The translations under genes and the position numbers were made by a program. Under the pieces are notes generated by a model that was given only the letters and a program-made list of their open reading frames with translations, was not told the origin of the DNA and did no database searches. Below are positions 27,175 to 36,428 of a DNA stretch of 64,000 bases, in pieces (position 1 is the first letter of the stretch; each line of letters starts with the position of its first letter). The DNA comes from Thiomicrorhabdus sp. ZW0627 (GTDB taxonomy: Bacteria > Pseudomonadota > Gammaproteobacteria > Thiomicrospirales > Thiomicrospiraceae): NCBI RefSeq assembly GCF_029767005.1, contig NZ_JARUQR010000004.1, positions 124,517 to 188,516 of the forward strand, given 5' to 3'.

Positions 27175-28541
27175 TGGAATGGTTATCCCTGCTTCTATTC
27201 GCGGTACTGTTTATCGCATTGTTGGTCGGTTTCCCGGTTGCTTTCACGCTAGCCGGTGTATCGCTAATATTCGCCCTCATCGCCAACCTGTTCGGCGCTT
27301 TCGACATGGACTTCCTGCAAAGCCTGCCTAACCGCATTTTCGGGATCATGCACAACGAAACCCTAGTGGCAGTGCCGTTATTTGTATTCATGGGAATCAT
27401 GCTGGAACAGTCCAAGATTGCCGAACAGCTCCTCTCCACCATGGATGAAGTCATGCGCGGCGTCAAAGGCGGGCTTGGCATTGCGGTGATTCTAGTTGGT
27501 ATGCTGCTCGCCGCCAGTACAGGGATTGTCGGGGCTACGGTCGTTACTATGGGACTTCTTGCACTGCCGACCATGCTAAAACAAGGCTATTGCCCGAAGC
27601 TGGCAAGCGGAACCATCTGCGCATCCGGGACCTTAGGGCAGATCATTCCGCCTTCAATCGTTCTGATCCTGTTAGGAGACGTTTTGTCTTCCTCATATCA
27701 GCAAGCACAATTAAACCAGGGGATTTTCTCGCCCGAAACACTTTCGGTCGGCGACCTGTTCATCGGCGCCCTCTTCCCCGGCATGTTGCTGGTTGTGCTT
27801 TACATGCTCTATATCCTGTTTAAAGCCATCACCCAGCCAGACACAGTTCCCGACAACGTCGGCAAGCCGGTCGATCCTGGTCTTTCCAAACGCGTTGTCG
27901 GCAGTCTGCTGCCGCCGTTGCTATTAATCCTACTGGTTCTGGGATCGATTCTCGGTGGTTTTGCGACACCAACCGAAGCCGCATCTCTGGGCGCATTGGG
28001 CGCAACGCTACTGGCCTTAGGGAAAAACAAACTGAGTCTGAGCACGCTGAATACGGTCATGCGCAATACCCTACAAGTATCCAGCATGATTTTCATGATT
28101 TTCATCGGTGCCGCTTTCTTCTCATTGGTTTTCCGAGGTTTGGGCGGTGACGACTTGATGCACGAATTGCTGGCTAACCTGCCGGGCGGCGTCTTCACGG
28201 CGATGCTGATCGTCATGGTTCTGATGTTCGTACTCGGCTTCTTCCTGGATTTCATTGAAATCACCTACGTCATCGTACCGGTGGTCGCGCCGGTGTTGTT
28301 AATGATGGGCGTCGATCCGATCTGGTTAGGCATCATGATCGCCATCAACCTGCAAACGGCTTTCTTAACACCTCCGTTCGGTTTCGCCCTGTTCTACCTA
28401 CGCGGCGTCGCACCAAAGGAACTACTGACATCCGACATTTATCGAGGCACAATCCCGTTTATCGCCATCCAGCTTTTCGTGTTAGTTCTCATTGCGATCT
28501 GGCCGGAAATCGTGACGTGGCTGCCTAGTGTAATTTACTGA
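27174..28541 (+). CDS. TRAP transporter large permease (DctM family)
   Basis: Ion-coupled membrane transport subunit with 455 residues and about 11-12 helices. Typical DctM blocks are GFPVAFTLAGVSLIFALIA, PLFVFMGIMLEQSKIAEQLL, ASTGIVGATVVTMGLLALP and GQIIPPSIVLILLGDVLSS. It is translationally coupled to dctQ. The protein is of the ordinary length. No extra domain such as a fused DctP is present. Confidence 0.93.
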   Translation: MEWLSLLLFAVLFIALLVGFPVAFTLAGVSLIFALIANLFGAFDMDFLQSLPNRIFGIMHNETLVAVPLFVFMGIMLEQSKIAEQLLSTMDEVMRGVKGGLGIAVILVGMLLAASTGIVGATVVTMGLLALPTMLKQGYCPKLASGTICASGTLGQIIPPSIVLILLGDVLSSSYQQAQLNQGIFSPETLSVGDLFIGALFPGMLLVVLYMLYILFKAITQPDTVPDNVGKPVDPGLSKRVVGSLLPPLLLILLVLGSILGGFATPTEAASLGALGATLLALGKNKLSLSTLNTVMRNTLQVSSMIFMIFIGAAFFSLVFRGLGGDDLMHELLANLPGGVFTAMLIVMVLMFVLGFFLDFIEITYVIVPVVAPVLLMMGVDPIWLGIMIAINLQTAFLTPPFGFALFYLRGVAPKELLTSDIYRGTIPFIAIQLFVLVLIAIWPEIVTWLPSVIY

Positions 28542-28609
28542 TTTTTTCGCAGCCCATAGAGAAATTAGGAAAATTTTTCCATTTTTAGGAACTTTTGAGC
28601 GGGAATAGA

Positions 28610-28638
28610 TTGGCAAGCCCGAATTTCTTGGTTAGAAT
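28610..28638 (+). promoter_or_regulatory. Sigma70-type promoter for the first GGDEF-EAL gene
   Basis: TTGGCA (-35) and TAGAAT (-10) are separated by exactly 17 bases, each one mismatch from consensus. The predicted start, about 28645, leaves a 27-base leader before ATG 28672. Confidence 0.6.
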
Positions 28639-28671
28639 CGTGGTTATTAGTTTTTTACCTCGGCGAATTGA

Positions 28672-30807
28672 ATGAACTCAGAAAAACTCTATTCGCAACT
28701 CGAGCTTTCAGATGCTCGGTTGCGCGAAGAGAAAGAAAGCAAATCAGAAATCATCTGTGCCTTTCATGAAGCAGTCATCGTCTTCAAGCCGAACCTGACT
28801 CCGCAAATCATCAACGCTCAAGCCAAGCTGATGTTCGCCAAGTATCTGGATACCCAACAGCACATCCAGAACGTTCCGTTGTATAAAAACAAAAAAGCCA
28901 CTGTCCGTTTCGACCTTCATCTCTGGCTTTCAAAACTTCTGGCCATCCCGACTGACGGCTCCGATACAAATACCCCGACAGAAGTCTCAGTATGGCTCAA
29001 AGATAGGGAAACGCTTAAGACCACGCCTTTGCTGCTTTCTGCCAAGCCGCTTCTGACACCGGAAAGGAACCTGAAGAATCTGTTACTGGTGGTCTACGAC
29101 CGAACCATCCACGCACAGTCAGACGAACAAAAACGCCTCATGGAGGCCGCTTTCAACAGTTACCACGGCCAGTTCATCACCAATGAAAAAGGCTACATCA
29201 CGCATCCGAACGATTCTTTCTGCACCTTGACTGGACTGGATGCCGAGACTTTGAAAAGCATGACCCTGACCGGCTGGTTGGATCAGCAGGTTTCGTTGAA
29301 AATCACCACTAACGAAGTGTTGACCACCTTATTAAGCACACGTTTCTGGAGCGGAGAGGTGGAACTTCATCCTCTGCCGAACGTGACCTACTACGCGGTA
29401 CTGAGCATTTCACTGTTGGCGGACGAGCAGTTCAACATTGAACACTACGTGGTGAACATCCAGAACATTACCGAAATTCACGAAGCGCAAATGGCCATCG
29501 AACAGATGGCCTACTACGACGACCTGACCGGTCTCGCCAACCGTCGTCTGGCTTTCGAACACTTGGATCTTGCTTTAAAACACCACAAGCGACACGGGAC
29601 GTTTGCAGCGCTGTTTTTTATCAACCTGGATCGTTTCAAAAGCATCAACGATGCCTTTGGCCGAAAAACCGGTGATGCGCTGCTCAAACAAGTGGCCAAG
29701 ATTCTCAAGGATTCATTACGCGAGGAAGACACCATTGCCCGCGTCGGCGGTGACGAGTTCCTGGTACTGACTCAGGACAAAGCGTTTTCAAAAACGCAGG
29801 CTACCCAAAATGCCTACCACCTTGCTAAAAAGATCGCCAAACACCTGAACAAGAATTACCACATCAACGAAACCACCCTGAACAGCACGACCTGCATCGG
29901 AATCACGGTATTCCCGTTTCAGGAAGGCGACACGGCGGAAGACCTGATGCTGTACGCGGACCTTGCCATGTCTGCGGCTAAGAAACGTACTAACCAAAAG
30001 ATCTATTTCTACGAATCTTCGCTCTCCGAAATCGTCATTGAACGCCGTTCGCTGGAGCACGCCCTGACAATCGCCGATCTGGACGAACAGTTCGAATTGC
30101 ATTATCAGGCGCAAATCGGACCGAACGGTCAATTGCACGGCGCCGAAAGTTTGATTCGCTGGAACCACCCGGAACTTGGCACCATCCCTCCAAACAAATT
30201 CATTCCAATCGCGGAAGAGGGACGCCAGATTTTAAGGCTGGGAGACTGGATCCTGGCCAAGGCATTCCAACAATCCAAAGAATGGTGTCAAAAACAACCG
30301 GACTTCAACTTGTCCATCAACATCAGTCCTATCCAGTTCCATGAAGCCGATTTTGTGCAGCAGACCATCAAGATTTTAAACGAGTGTGGAGCCAATCCGA
30401 AAAACATCACTCTGGAATTGACCGAAGGCGTCTTGATTTCGGACACTCAGAGCGCCCTTAAAAAAATCGAAGATCTCACCAAACTTGGATTCAATATTTC
30501 AATTGACGATTTTGGTACCGGTTACTCTTCTCTAAGTTACCTACAGAAACTTCCGATTCATGAACTGAAAATCGATAAGAGCTTCATCTTCCGAGTTCCG
30601 GAAAGTCAGGACGATATCGCCATCGTCGAATCGATTATCAGCCTGGCAAGAAACAAAAACCTGCTGATCGTTGCGGAAGGCGTCGAAACCGAACAACAAG
30701 CCGATTTTTTAAGGCAGCAACCCGACGACATCATCATGCAAGGTTATCTATTCAGTGAACCTTGCAGCAAAACCGAATTCGAAAAGTTTTTTTCATCGGC
30801 CGAATAA
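28672..30807 (+). CDS. PAS-GGDEF-EAL cyclic di-GMP protein, copy 1
   Basis: A 711-residue cytoplasmic protein. A PAS-like sensor region lies at about residues 150-275 (ITNEKGYITHPNDSFCTLTG). The GGDEF domain has an intact RVGGDEF motif (about residue 360). The EAL domain has ESLIRW in place of EALLRW (about residue 490) but keeps the PDE residues (SINISPIQF, ELTEG, IDDFGTGYSS, LKIDKSF, VAEGVE, MQGY). Both cyclase and phosphodiesterase activities are therefore possible. It is a clear paralogue of the next gene. Confidence 0.9.
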   Translation: MNSEKLYSQLELSDARLREEKESKSEIICAFHEAVIVFKPNLTPQIINAQAKLMFAKYLDTQQHIQNVPLYKNKKATVRFDLHLWLSKLLAIPTDGSDTNTPTEVSVWLKDRETLKTTPLLLSAKPLLTPERNLKNLLLVVYDRTIHAQSDEQKRLMEAAFNSYHGQFITNEKGYITHPNDSFCTLTGLDAETLKSMTLTGWLDQQVSLKITTNEVLTTLLSTRFWSGEVELHPLPNVTYYAVLSISLLADEQFNIEHYVVNIQNITEIHEAQMAIEQMAYYDDLTGLANRRLAFEHLDLALKHHKRHGTFAALFFINLDRFKSINDAFGRKTGDALLKQVAKILKDSLREEDTIARVGGDEFLVLTQDKAFSKTQATQNAYHLAKKIAKHLNKNYHINETTLNSTTCIGITVFPFQEGDTAEDLMLYADLAMSAAKKRTNQKIYFYESSLSEIVIERRSLEHALTIADLDEQFELHYQAQIGPNGQLHGAESLIRWNHPELGTIPPNKFIPIAEEGRQILRLGDWILAKAFQQSKEWCQKQPDFNLSINISPIQFHEADFVQQTIKILNECGANPKNITLELTEGVLISDTQSALKKIEDLTKLGFNISIDDFGTGYSSLSYLQKLPIHELKIDKSFIFRVPESQDDIAIVESIISLARNKNLLIVAEGVETEQQADFLRQQPDDIIMQGYLFSEPCSKTEFEKFFSSAE

Positions 30808-30931
30808 CGATTTTTATCGGGATGATCGGACCGAAATTAATTTATATTTTCGTTAAAACCCACATAAAAACTTAGTGTATTATGGTGGTAATTATTTGGT
30901 TTAAATTTGGATTAAAAAACCGTCGAGCTGT

Positions 30932-33082
30932 ATGAAATCGCCCAATCACAGTACTGAAATTACAAAGCTGATCGCCGAACTCAATCATGCGCATAATTTT
31001 CAACGTCAGCAAATTGCCGATTCTTTTCAAGAAGGCCTTATTCTCTTCTCGACCGAACTCACCCCCAAACTAGTCAACGACAAAATCCAAAAACTCCTGT
31101 ACGGCAACAATGAAGCCGATTCCCCGTTCACAAACCTCAAGCTTTACACAAAAAAACGCAATAGTGTTCGCTTTGATCTAAAGCACTGGATCGAAAGCTG
31201 CATCCAAAAGCCCAGCAACTCGGTTTGCGAACAGATGGTCTGGCTGAAACCAAAACAGAAAGACGACCACGACAACGCTTTAATTCCGGTACAACTCAGG
31301 GCTTACCCGATCATCAATCGTGAACGTACCTTAGACGGCGTCCTGCTCCACATCAAAGACCTCACGCTAGAAGTCCAGGCAGAAGCTCAACTGCGTTTGA
31401 TGGAAGCCAGTTATGCCGGGCAGTTTATTACGAATTCACACGGTTACATCACCCAGCCCAATTACGCTTTTTCCGCTTACACCGGCCTGAAACCGGACAC
31501 CCTCAAAACCATGACCTACCTTGACTGGCTGACCAAGCAGGTCACATTAAGTGTCCCGTTCGGCAGTGTGATGGAAGCGCTTATCAATGAAGGCTCCTGG
31601 AGCGGCGAGGTAAAAATCACAGCGTCGACGGATGCACAGTTCTATGCCGTCTTAAGCTTGACGATGCTGACCGATGAAAACCGAAACGTGGAACACTTCA
31701 TCGGGGTGCTGCAAGACATTACAGACATTCATGAAGCCCGTTCGGAAATTGAACGTCTCGCCTATTACGACAAACTGACCGGTCTGGCTAACCGCACTTT
31801 GCTGCACAACCACATTGAATCCACAATTCAGAATGCGCCGGAAAGCCTGAGCTACTCCGCTCTGATTCTATTGGACCTGGACGGGTTCAAGATTCTAAAC
31901 GACACCCTGGGGCATGCGATCGGAGACCAACTTCTGATCCTCGTCGCACAAAAGCTGACCAAACTGGCCGGCGAACGCAATTTAGTCGCTCGCCTGGACG
32001 GCGACGAATATGCCATCCTGATTCCCGAACTTAGCCAGGATCCGCAAATCGCCTATGAAGGTGTATTGGAACTTGCGAGCAAAGTGCAAGAGGAACTTGA
32101 TGATCGCTACACCATAAAAAACCGCTCCCTGCACTGTTCCGCCAGTGTCGGCGTGTATATGTTCCCGCATCATCTTGAATGCGGCCAGACCGACCAACTG
32201 ATCGGTTATGCCAACCTTGCGATGCACGAGGCGAAAAACCTTGGTGGAAACCAGGTGTTTGTCTTCGAAGACAAGCTTTGCGAAGTCGCCAAACAGCGAT
32301 TGGAGATGCTTCAGGCCCTGAACCACTCCGAATTGGATGAAGAGTTTCAGCTTTATTTCCAGGCACAGGTCGATGCGAACGGACGAGCCGTCGCAGCCGA
32401 AACCTTGCTAAGATGGTTCCATCCAACGCTTGGGTTTGTTCCGCCATGCGATTTCATCCCGGTTGCCGAGGAAGGACGCCAGATCATCAAAATTGGTTTG
32501 TGGGTCATGCACAAGGCATTCCTGCAAGCCAAAGCCTGGAACGAGATGTATGACGATATCCGCGTCTCCATCAACATCAGTCCGATTCAGTTCCACGAGC
32601 AGAGCTTTGTCGAACTGGTCATCGGCTTGGTGAAGTTCACCCAGGTCAATCCACGAAACATCACGCTTGAACTGACCGAAGGCGTCCTGATCCGCAACAC
32701 CAATCTGGCATTGCAGAAAATCCAGCATCTGGTCAGCTTGGGCTTCCATATCTCCATCGATGATTTCGGTACCGGTTACTCGTCATTAAGCTATCTTCAG
32801 CGTCTGCCGCTGCACGAGCTCAAGATCGACCAGAGCTTCATCCGTCACATCCCTGAAAACCCGGAAGACGTCGCCATCGTCGATTCCATCTTGAAGCTGG
32901 CGGAGACCAAGAACCTATCCGTCGTTGCCGAAGGGGTAGAAAGCGAAGAGCAGGCGGAGTTCCTGCGCCAGAGATCCAAAAACCTGCTAATTCAAGGATA
33001 CGTCTATAGCAGACCTGTTCCGGGCGCCGAATTCGAGTCGACCTTCCTGGTTCCGCATAAAACCAGCGAAAAACCGGACTGA
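30932..33082 (+). CDS. PAS-GGDEF-EAL cyclic di-GMP protein, copy 2 with altered GGDEF
   Basis: A 716-residue paralogue of the preceding protein with the same layout: N-terminal region, PAS-like domain (ITNSHGYITQPNYAFSAYTG), GGDEF and EAL. The cyclase motif reads RLDGDEY (about residue 356), changed at the first Gly and the Phe, so cyclase activity may be weak or lost. The EAL domain (ETLLRW, about residue 488) keeps SINISPIQF, ELTEG, IDDFGTGYSS, LKIDQSF and VAEGVE. The two genes are separated by 124 AT-rich bases. Confidence 0.9.
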   Translation: MKSPNHSTEITKLIAELNHAHNFQRQQIADSFQEGLILFSTELTPKLVNDKIQKLLYGNNEADSPFTNLKLYTKKRNSVRFDLKHWIESCIQKPSNSVCEQMVWLKPKQKDDHDNALIPVQLRAYPIINRERTLDGVLLHIKDLTLEVQAEAQLRLMEASYAGQFITNSHGYITQPNYAFSAYTGLKPDTLKTMTYLDWLTKQVTLSVPFGSVMEALINEGSWSGEVKITASTDAQFYAVLSLTMLTDENRNVEHFIGVLQDITDIHEARSEIERLAYYDKLTGLANRTLLHNHIESTIQNAPESLSYSALILLDLDGFKILNDTLGHAIGDQLLILVAQKLTKLAGERNLVARLDGDEYAILIPELSQDPQIAYEGVLELASKVQEELDDRYTIKNRSLHCSASVGVYMFPHHLECGQTDQLIGYANLAMHEAKNLGGNQVFVFEDKLCEVAKQRLEMLQALNHSELDEEFQLYFQAQVDANGRAVAAETLLRWFHPTLGFVPPCDFIPVAEEGRQIIKIGLWVMHKAFLQAKAWNEMYDDIRVSINISPIQFHEQSFVELVIGLVKFTQVNPRNITLELTEGVLIRNTNLALQKIQHLVSLGFHISIDDFGTGYSSLSYLQRLPLHELKIDQSFIRHIPENPEDVAIVDSILKLAETKNLSVVAEGVESEEQAEFLRQRSKNLLIQGYVYSRPVPGAEFESTFLVPHKTSEKPD

Positions 33083-33115
33083 ACAGGCCTGTTTAAATCC
33101 TGCCATAAGTTATTT

Positions 33116-33144
33116 TTGCAATACTATTAATAATTTAGTATAAT
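33116..33144 (+). promoter_or_regulatory. Strong sigma70-type promoter for the DEAD-box helicase
   Basis: TTGCAA and TATAAT are exactly 17 bases apart. A GC-rich stretch (CCGCGC) follows the -10, as in stringently controlled promoters. The predicted start near 33151 leaves a leader of about 310 bases before the helicase ATG. Confidence 0.7.
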
Positions 33145-33461
33145 CCGCGCTCGTTTGATAGAACCGGTTGAGAATCCCTCTCCCGCACAAACGAATACCA
33201 CTGAGCCACTTGCCCGCATATTTATGCTTTTCAACTTCCCGTGACAATTCGAAGTTGACCCGACTGTTTTCTGCTGCAAAAGTGCTCACTTAAAAGAATT
33301 TTTGCCCCAGAATAACAACCTGACGCTCCTCCGTTGAAAATAAACGGAGACAATGACCCGCGTCTATCGTTACGATTACCTGATTCAAACTCAAATTGAA
33401 CTCATGTCTTCCTTTATTCCAGGGCAAAGCACTCGCTCGACGAGCGACAAAGGATTATTGG
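33145..33461 (+). promoter_or_regulatory. Structured 5' leader of the DEAD-box helicase gene
   Basis: Several inverted repeats are visible: CAACTTC/GAAGTTG (33232-33257), CTCCGTT/AACGGAG (33329-33349) and CGCTCG/CGAGCG (33433-33445). The second one covers the Shine-Dalgarno-like GGAG of a short ORF at 33353. Long structured leaders are known for csdA/deaD-type cold-inducible helicases. Function here is inferred. Confidence 0.5.
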
Positions 33462-33478
33462 ATGACCACCGAAATTAA
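33353..33478 (+). CDS. Possible 41-residue leader ORF overlapping the helicase start
   Basis: ATG 33353 is preceded by CGGAG, 3 bases before it. The ORF starts MTRVYRYDYLIQTQIELM and ends at TAA 33476-33478, 17 bases inside the helicase gene in another frame. The arrangement would allow translational coupling. No family resemblance is seen, so it may be a regulatory leader peptide or chance. Confidence 0.35.
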   Translation: MTRVYRYDYLIQTQIELMSSFIPGQSTRSTSDKGLLDDHRN

Positions 33479-35201
33479 ATTTGACCAACTCGGTCTAAGC
33501 TCTGACATTCTCAAGGCGATTACCGAAATCGGCTACGAAACCCCTTCCCCGATTCAGGCGCAAGCCATTCCGACCCTACTTGAGGGTGGCGATATTCTGG
33601 GTATGGCGCAAACAGGTACCGGTAAAACCGCGGCTTTCGCGCTACCGGTTCTGAGTAAAATCGATATCAAGAAAACCAAGCCTCAAGTCTTGGTACTGGC
33701 ACCGACACGTGAATTGGCGATTCAGGTATCCGAAGCCTTCCAAAGCTTCGCACACCACATGAAAGGCTTCCACGTCCTGCCGATTTACGGCGGATCGGAT
33801 TACGGCACACAGATCCGTGCCCTTAAGCGTGGCGTTCATGTCGTCGTCGGAACACCTGGCCGTGTTATGGACCATATCCGCAAAGGCACTTTGCAGCTTG
33901 ACGGTTTAACTACCTTGGTATTGGACGAAGCCGACGAAATGTTGCGCATGGGCTTCATCGACGACGTTGAATGGGTACTGGAACACACGCCTAAAGAGCG
34001 TCAAATTGCCTTGTTCTCGGCCACCATGCCGAAAGAAGTACACCGCATCGCCAACAAGCACTTGCAGAATCCGACCGAAGTCATCATCAAACAGAAAACT
34101 TCGACGGCTACGACCATCGACCAGAAATACTGGTTGGTCAGCGGCACACATAAATTGGATGCTTTGACCCGAATCTTGGAACACGAAGAGACCGATGCGG
34201 TCATCATTTTCGTGCGTACCAAAACCTCTACGGTCGAACTGTCTGAAAAACTTGAAGCGCGTGGTTATGCATCCGCAGCACTGAACGGCGACATCGCCCA
34301 GAACCAGCGTGAGCGTATTGTCGACCAGCTTAAGAACGGTAAACTGGACATTCTGGTCGCCACCGACGTCGTCGCACGTGGTTTGGACGTTCCTCGTATC
34401 AGCCACGTCATCAACTACGACATTCCGCACGACAACGAATCTTACGTACACCGTATCGGTCGTACCGGTCGCGCAGGCCGTAGCGGTACCGCGATCCTGT
34501 TCGTCGCACCGCGTGAGCGCCGTTTGCTGCGTTCGATCGAACACTCGACCAAAAAACAGATTCCGATGATGGAACTGCCGTCGACGCAGGACATCAACGA
34601 AAACCGTGTAGCACGCTTCAAGCAACGCATCGTCGATGCAGCGCAACAGGACGACATCCAGTTCTATCAGGAATTGATCGAACAAGTTGAATCGGAACAG
34701 AACATTCCGGCACTTGAAATCGCCGCCGGTCTGGCTCGCCTGTTACAAGGTGATGTGCCATTCTTCCTTGATGAAAAAGCGCAACGCGAGCCACGCCGTG
34801 AATCTTCACGTGACGGAGATTCCCGCCAACGTAATGAGCGCGAGCCGCGTCAACGTCGTGAACGCAGCGCCACACCGGACGAAGGCATGGCACGTTACCG
34901 TTTGGAAGTCGGCCGCACCCACGGTGTCAAGCCGGGTAACATCGTCGGCTGTATCGCGAACGAAGCCGGACTGGACAGCGAATTCATTCGCCAGCTGAAC
35001 ATCGACGACACCTACAGCACGGTCGATCTTCCAGCGGATATGCCGAAAGAAGTTCTCGCGGATTTGAAAAAGTCGTGGGTATGCGGCCAGCAGCTGAATA
35101 TCTCCAAGGTCAAAACCATTGGTGAAGCGCCTCGCAAGCGTCTATCGCGCAAAAAAGGAAGTCCCAAAGACAAAGGAAAGCCACGTCGCTTGACTAAATA
35201 A
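33462..35201 (+). CDS. deaD: DEAD-box ATP-dependent RNA helicase (DeaD/CsdA-like)
   Basis: Remodels RNA, probably in ribosome assembly or mRNA turnover at low temperature. The start at ATG 33462 (AAGGA about 9 bases upstream) gives 579 residues beginning MTTEIKFDQLGLS. Motifs: AQTGTGKTAAF, PTRELAIQV, GTPGRVMDH, VLDEADEML, SAT and HRIGRTGRAGRSG. The region around residues 440-485 is Arg/Glu-rich. A DbpA-like RNA-binding domain follows (RYRLEVGRTHGVKPGNIVG) and the tail is basic. Confidence 0.93.
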   Translation: MTTEIKFDQLGLSSDILKAITEIGYETPSPIQAQAIPTLLEGGDILGMAQTGTGKTAAFALPVLSKIDIKKTKPQVLVLAPTRELAIQVSEAFQSFAHHMKGFHVLPIYGGSDYGTQIRALKRGVHVVVGTPGRVMDHIRKGTLQLDGLTTLVLDEADEMLRMGFIDDVEWVLEHTPKERQIALFSATMPKEVHRIANKHLQNPTEVIIKQKTSTATTIDQKYWLVSGTHKLDALTRILEHEETDAVIIFVRTKTSTVELSEKLEARGYASAALNGDIAQNQRERIVDQLKNGKLDILVATDVVARGLDVPRISHVINYDIPHDNESYVHRIGRTGRAGRSGTAILFVAPRERRLLRSIEHSTKKQIPMMELPSTQDINENRVARFKQRIVDAAQQDDIQFYQELIEQVESEQNIPALEIAAGLARLLQGDVPFFLDEKAQREPRRESSRDGDSRQRNEREPRQRRERSATPDEGMARYRLEVGRTHGVKPGNIVGCIANEAGLDSEFIRQLNIDDTYSTVDLPADMPKEVLADLKKSWVCGQQLNISKVKTIGEAPRKRLSRKKGSPKDKGKPRRLTK

Positions 35202-35223
35202 CGGCCAACATCCTTTAAAAAAC

Positions 35224-35270
35224 GCAACAGGCCTGTTCGGATATATTTCCGGACAGGCCTGTTTGCTTTT
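35224..35270 (+). terminator. Terminator built from two CAGGCCTG copies
   Basis: GCAACAGGCCTGTTCGGA (35224-35241) pairs with TCCGGACAGGCCTGTTTGC (35248-35266) apart from one G-T pair and one bulge. A 6-base loop lies between and TTTT follows. It lies directly downstream of the helicase gene. Confidence 0.8.
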
Positions 35271-35450
35271 ATAAGCCCCTTTCACTGCCTTCTGAGAAAT
35301 TCTGCTCCCATCCGGGTTTCATCAATTAACCCAAAAATCTTTCATACACATTGGCCTAATTCATAAATCTTTAAAAAACAATACGATATAATTTGTAAGG
35401 AAATCGTAAGACAAATTCCATCGCGAGACCCATAAGGCTTGATTACCGAC

Positions 35451-36413
35451 ATGAACGACTCCTCTCCGATTAGATACCGCAACGCCGATCATCAAAAAGG
35501 TTTTATGGTACTCATGATCCTCATGATGCTGGCTCTGGGTACGGCTGTCTGGTTCGGAACATTGGGAGAAATCCGCTCCAATTCGATGAAACTGGAGAGT
35601 GAAGACCGAAATCTCTCACAGCTAAAAGCGATTAAAGACCGAATGCTGGCCTACGCGATCCTTCACCCCGAAATCTATTCGGATGAGAGCGTCGTCTCCG
35701 GTGTGGGGTATTTTCCTTGTCCGGACACCGATAATGACGGGAACCCAAACGAGCCATGCGGGTATGTTTCGGGCACAAACCAGTTGTATGTCATAGGAAG
35801 GGTGCCCACCCGGATTGCCAACCATTTCTTTTCATTTATTGACTCCAGTGTCGATTCTTCACGTTATTGGTTTGCGGTGGACAGCCGTCTGGTCAACTCG
35901 CACAGTTTCTACCAATTCAACTCCGCCTCCCGAATCCCCGAAATCAATACAACGCTGACACACGAAGTCAAAGACCTCTCAAACAAGGACGTTCCTCCGC
36001 TTCTGGTAGACGGAAAAGACGACATAGTCATGGCGCTTTTTTATGCCGGTGCGCCCTTGGCTGGCCAATCCAGACCCAGCAACAACATCGCAGACTATTT
36101 GGAACAACCTTCATCCACCCTCGGCTACAACATCAATTTTCAATCCATAGGTGTCAACCCAAACACCTTTAACGACTATGTCATCACCATTACCAGAAAC
36201 GAATGGGAAGCCGCGATCCTGTCCAGAGTCACTCAAGATACCTTCCCTCAGGACGGCACGCCCGATCTGTGCAATTCCATAACGGATAACACGGAGCACT
36301 GGTTTAATGAATGCGCTTATACCAACCCGGTCAACAGACCGATTTTCGCCTGCAACGGTACCGCCCTCAACAACCTTGGAGGACAGGGCTGGCGAAACAT
36401 CGTGTGCCCATAA
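35451..36413 (+). CDS. Large pseudopilin-like protein lacking Glu5 (GspK/PilX-like), cassette gene 1
   Basis: A 320-residue protein with a prepilin-like N-terminus: QKG, then FMVLMILMMLALGTAVWFG. The residue after the cleavage site is Phe, and position +5 is Met, not Glu, as in GspK-type minor pseudopilins. After the helix come YFPCPDTDNDG (about residue 87) and, near residue 245, DYVITITRNEWEAAIL. Both are shared with the next three genes. Several Cys are present in the C-terminal region. ATG 35451 is chosen over an upstream TTG. Exact function is unknown. Confidence 0.6.
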   Translation: MNDSSPIRYRNADHQKGFMVLMILMMLALGTAVWFGTLGEIRSNSMKLESEDRNLSQLKAIKDRMLAYAILHPEIYSDESVVSGVGYFPCPDTDNDGNPNEPCGYVSGTNQLYVIGRVPTRIANHFFSFIDSSVDSSRYWFAVDSRLVNSHSFYQFNSASRIPEINTTLTHEVKDLSNKDVPPLLVDGKDDIVMALFYAGAPLAGQSRPSNNIADYLEQPSSTLGYNINFQSIGVNPNTFNDYVITITRNEWEAAILSRVTQDTFPQDGTPDLCNSITDNTEHWFNECAYTNPVNRPIFACNGTALNNLGGQGWRNIVCP

Positions 36414-36428
36414 AGTGAGTCCTAGGAT

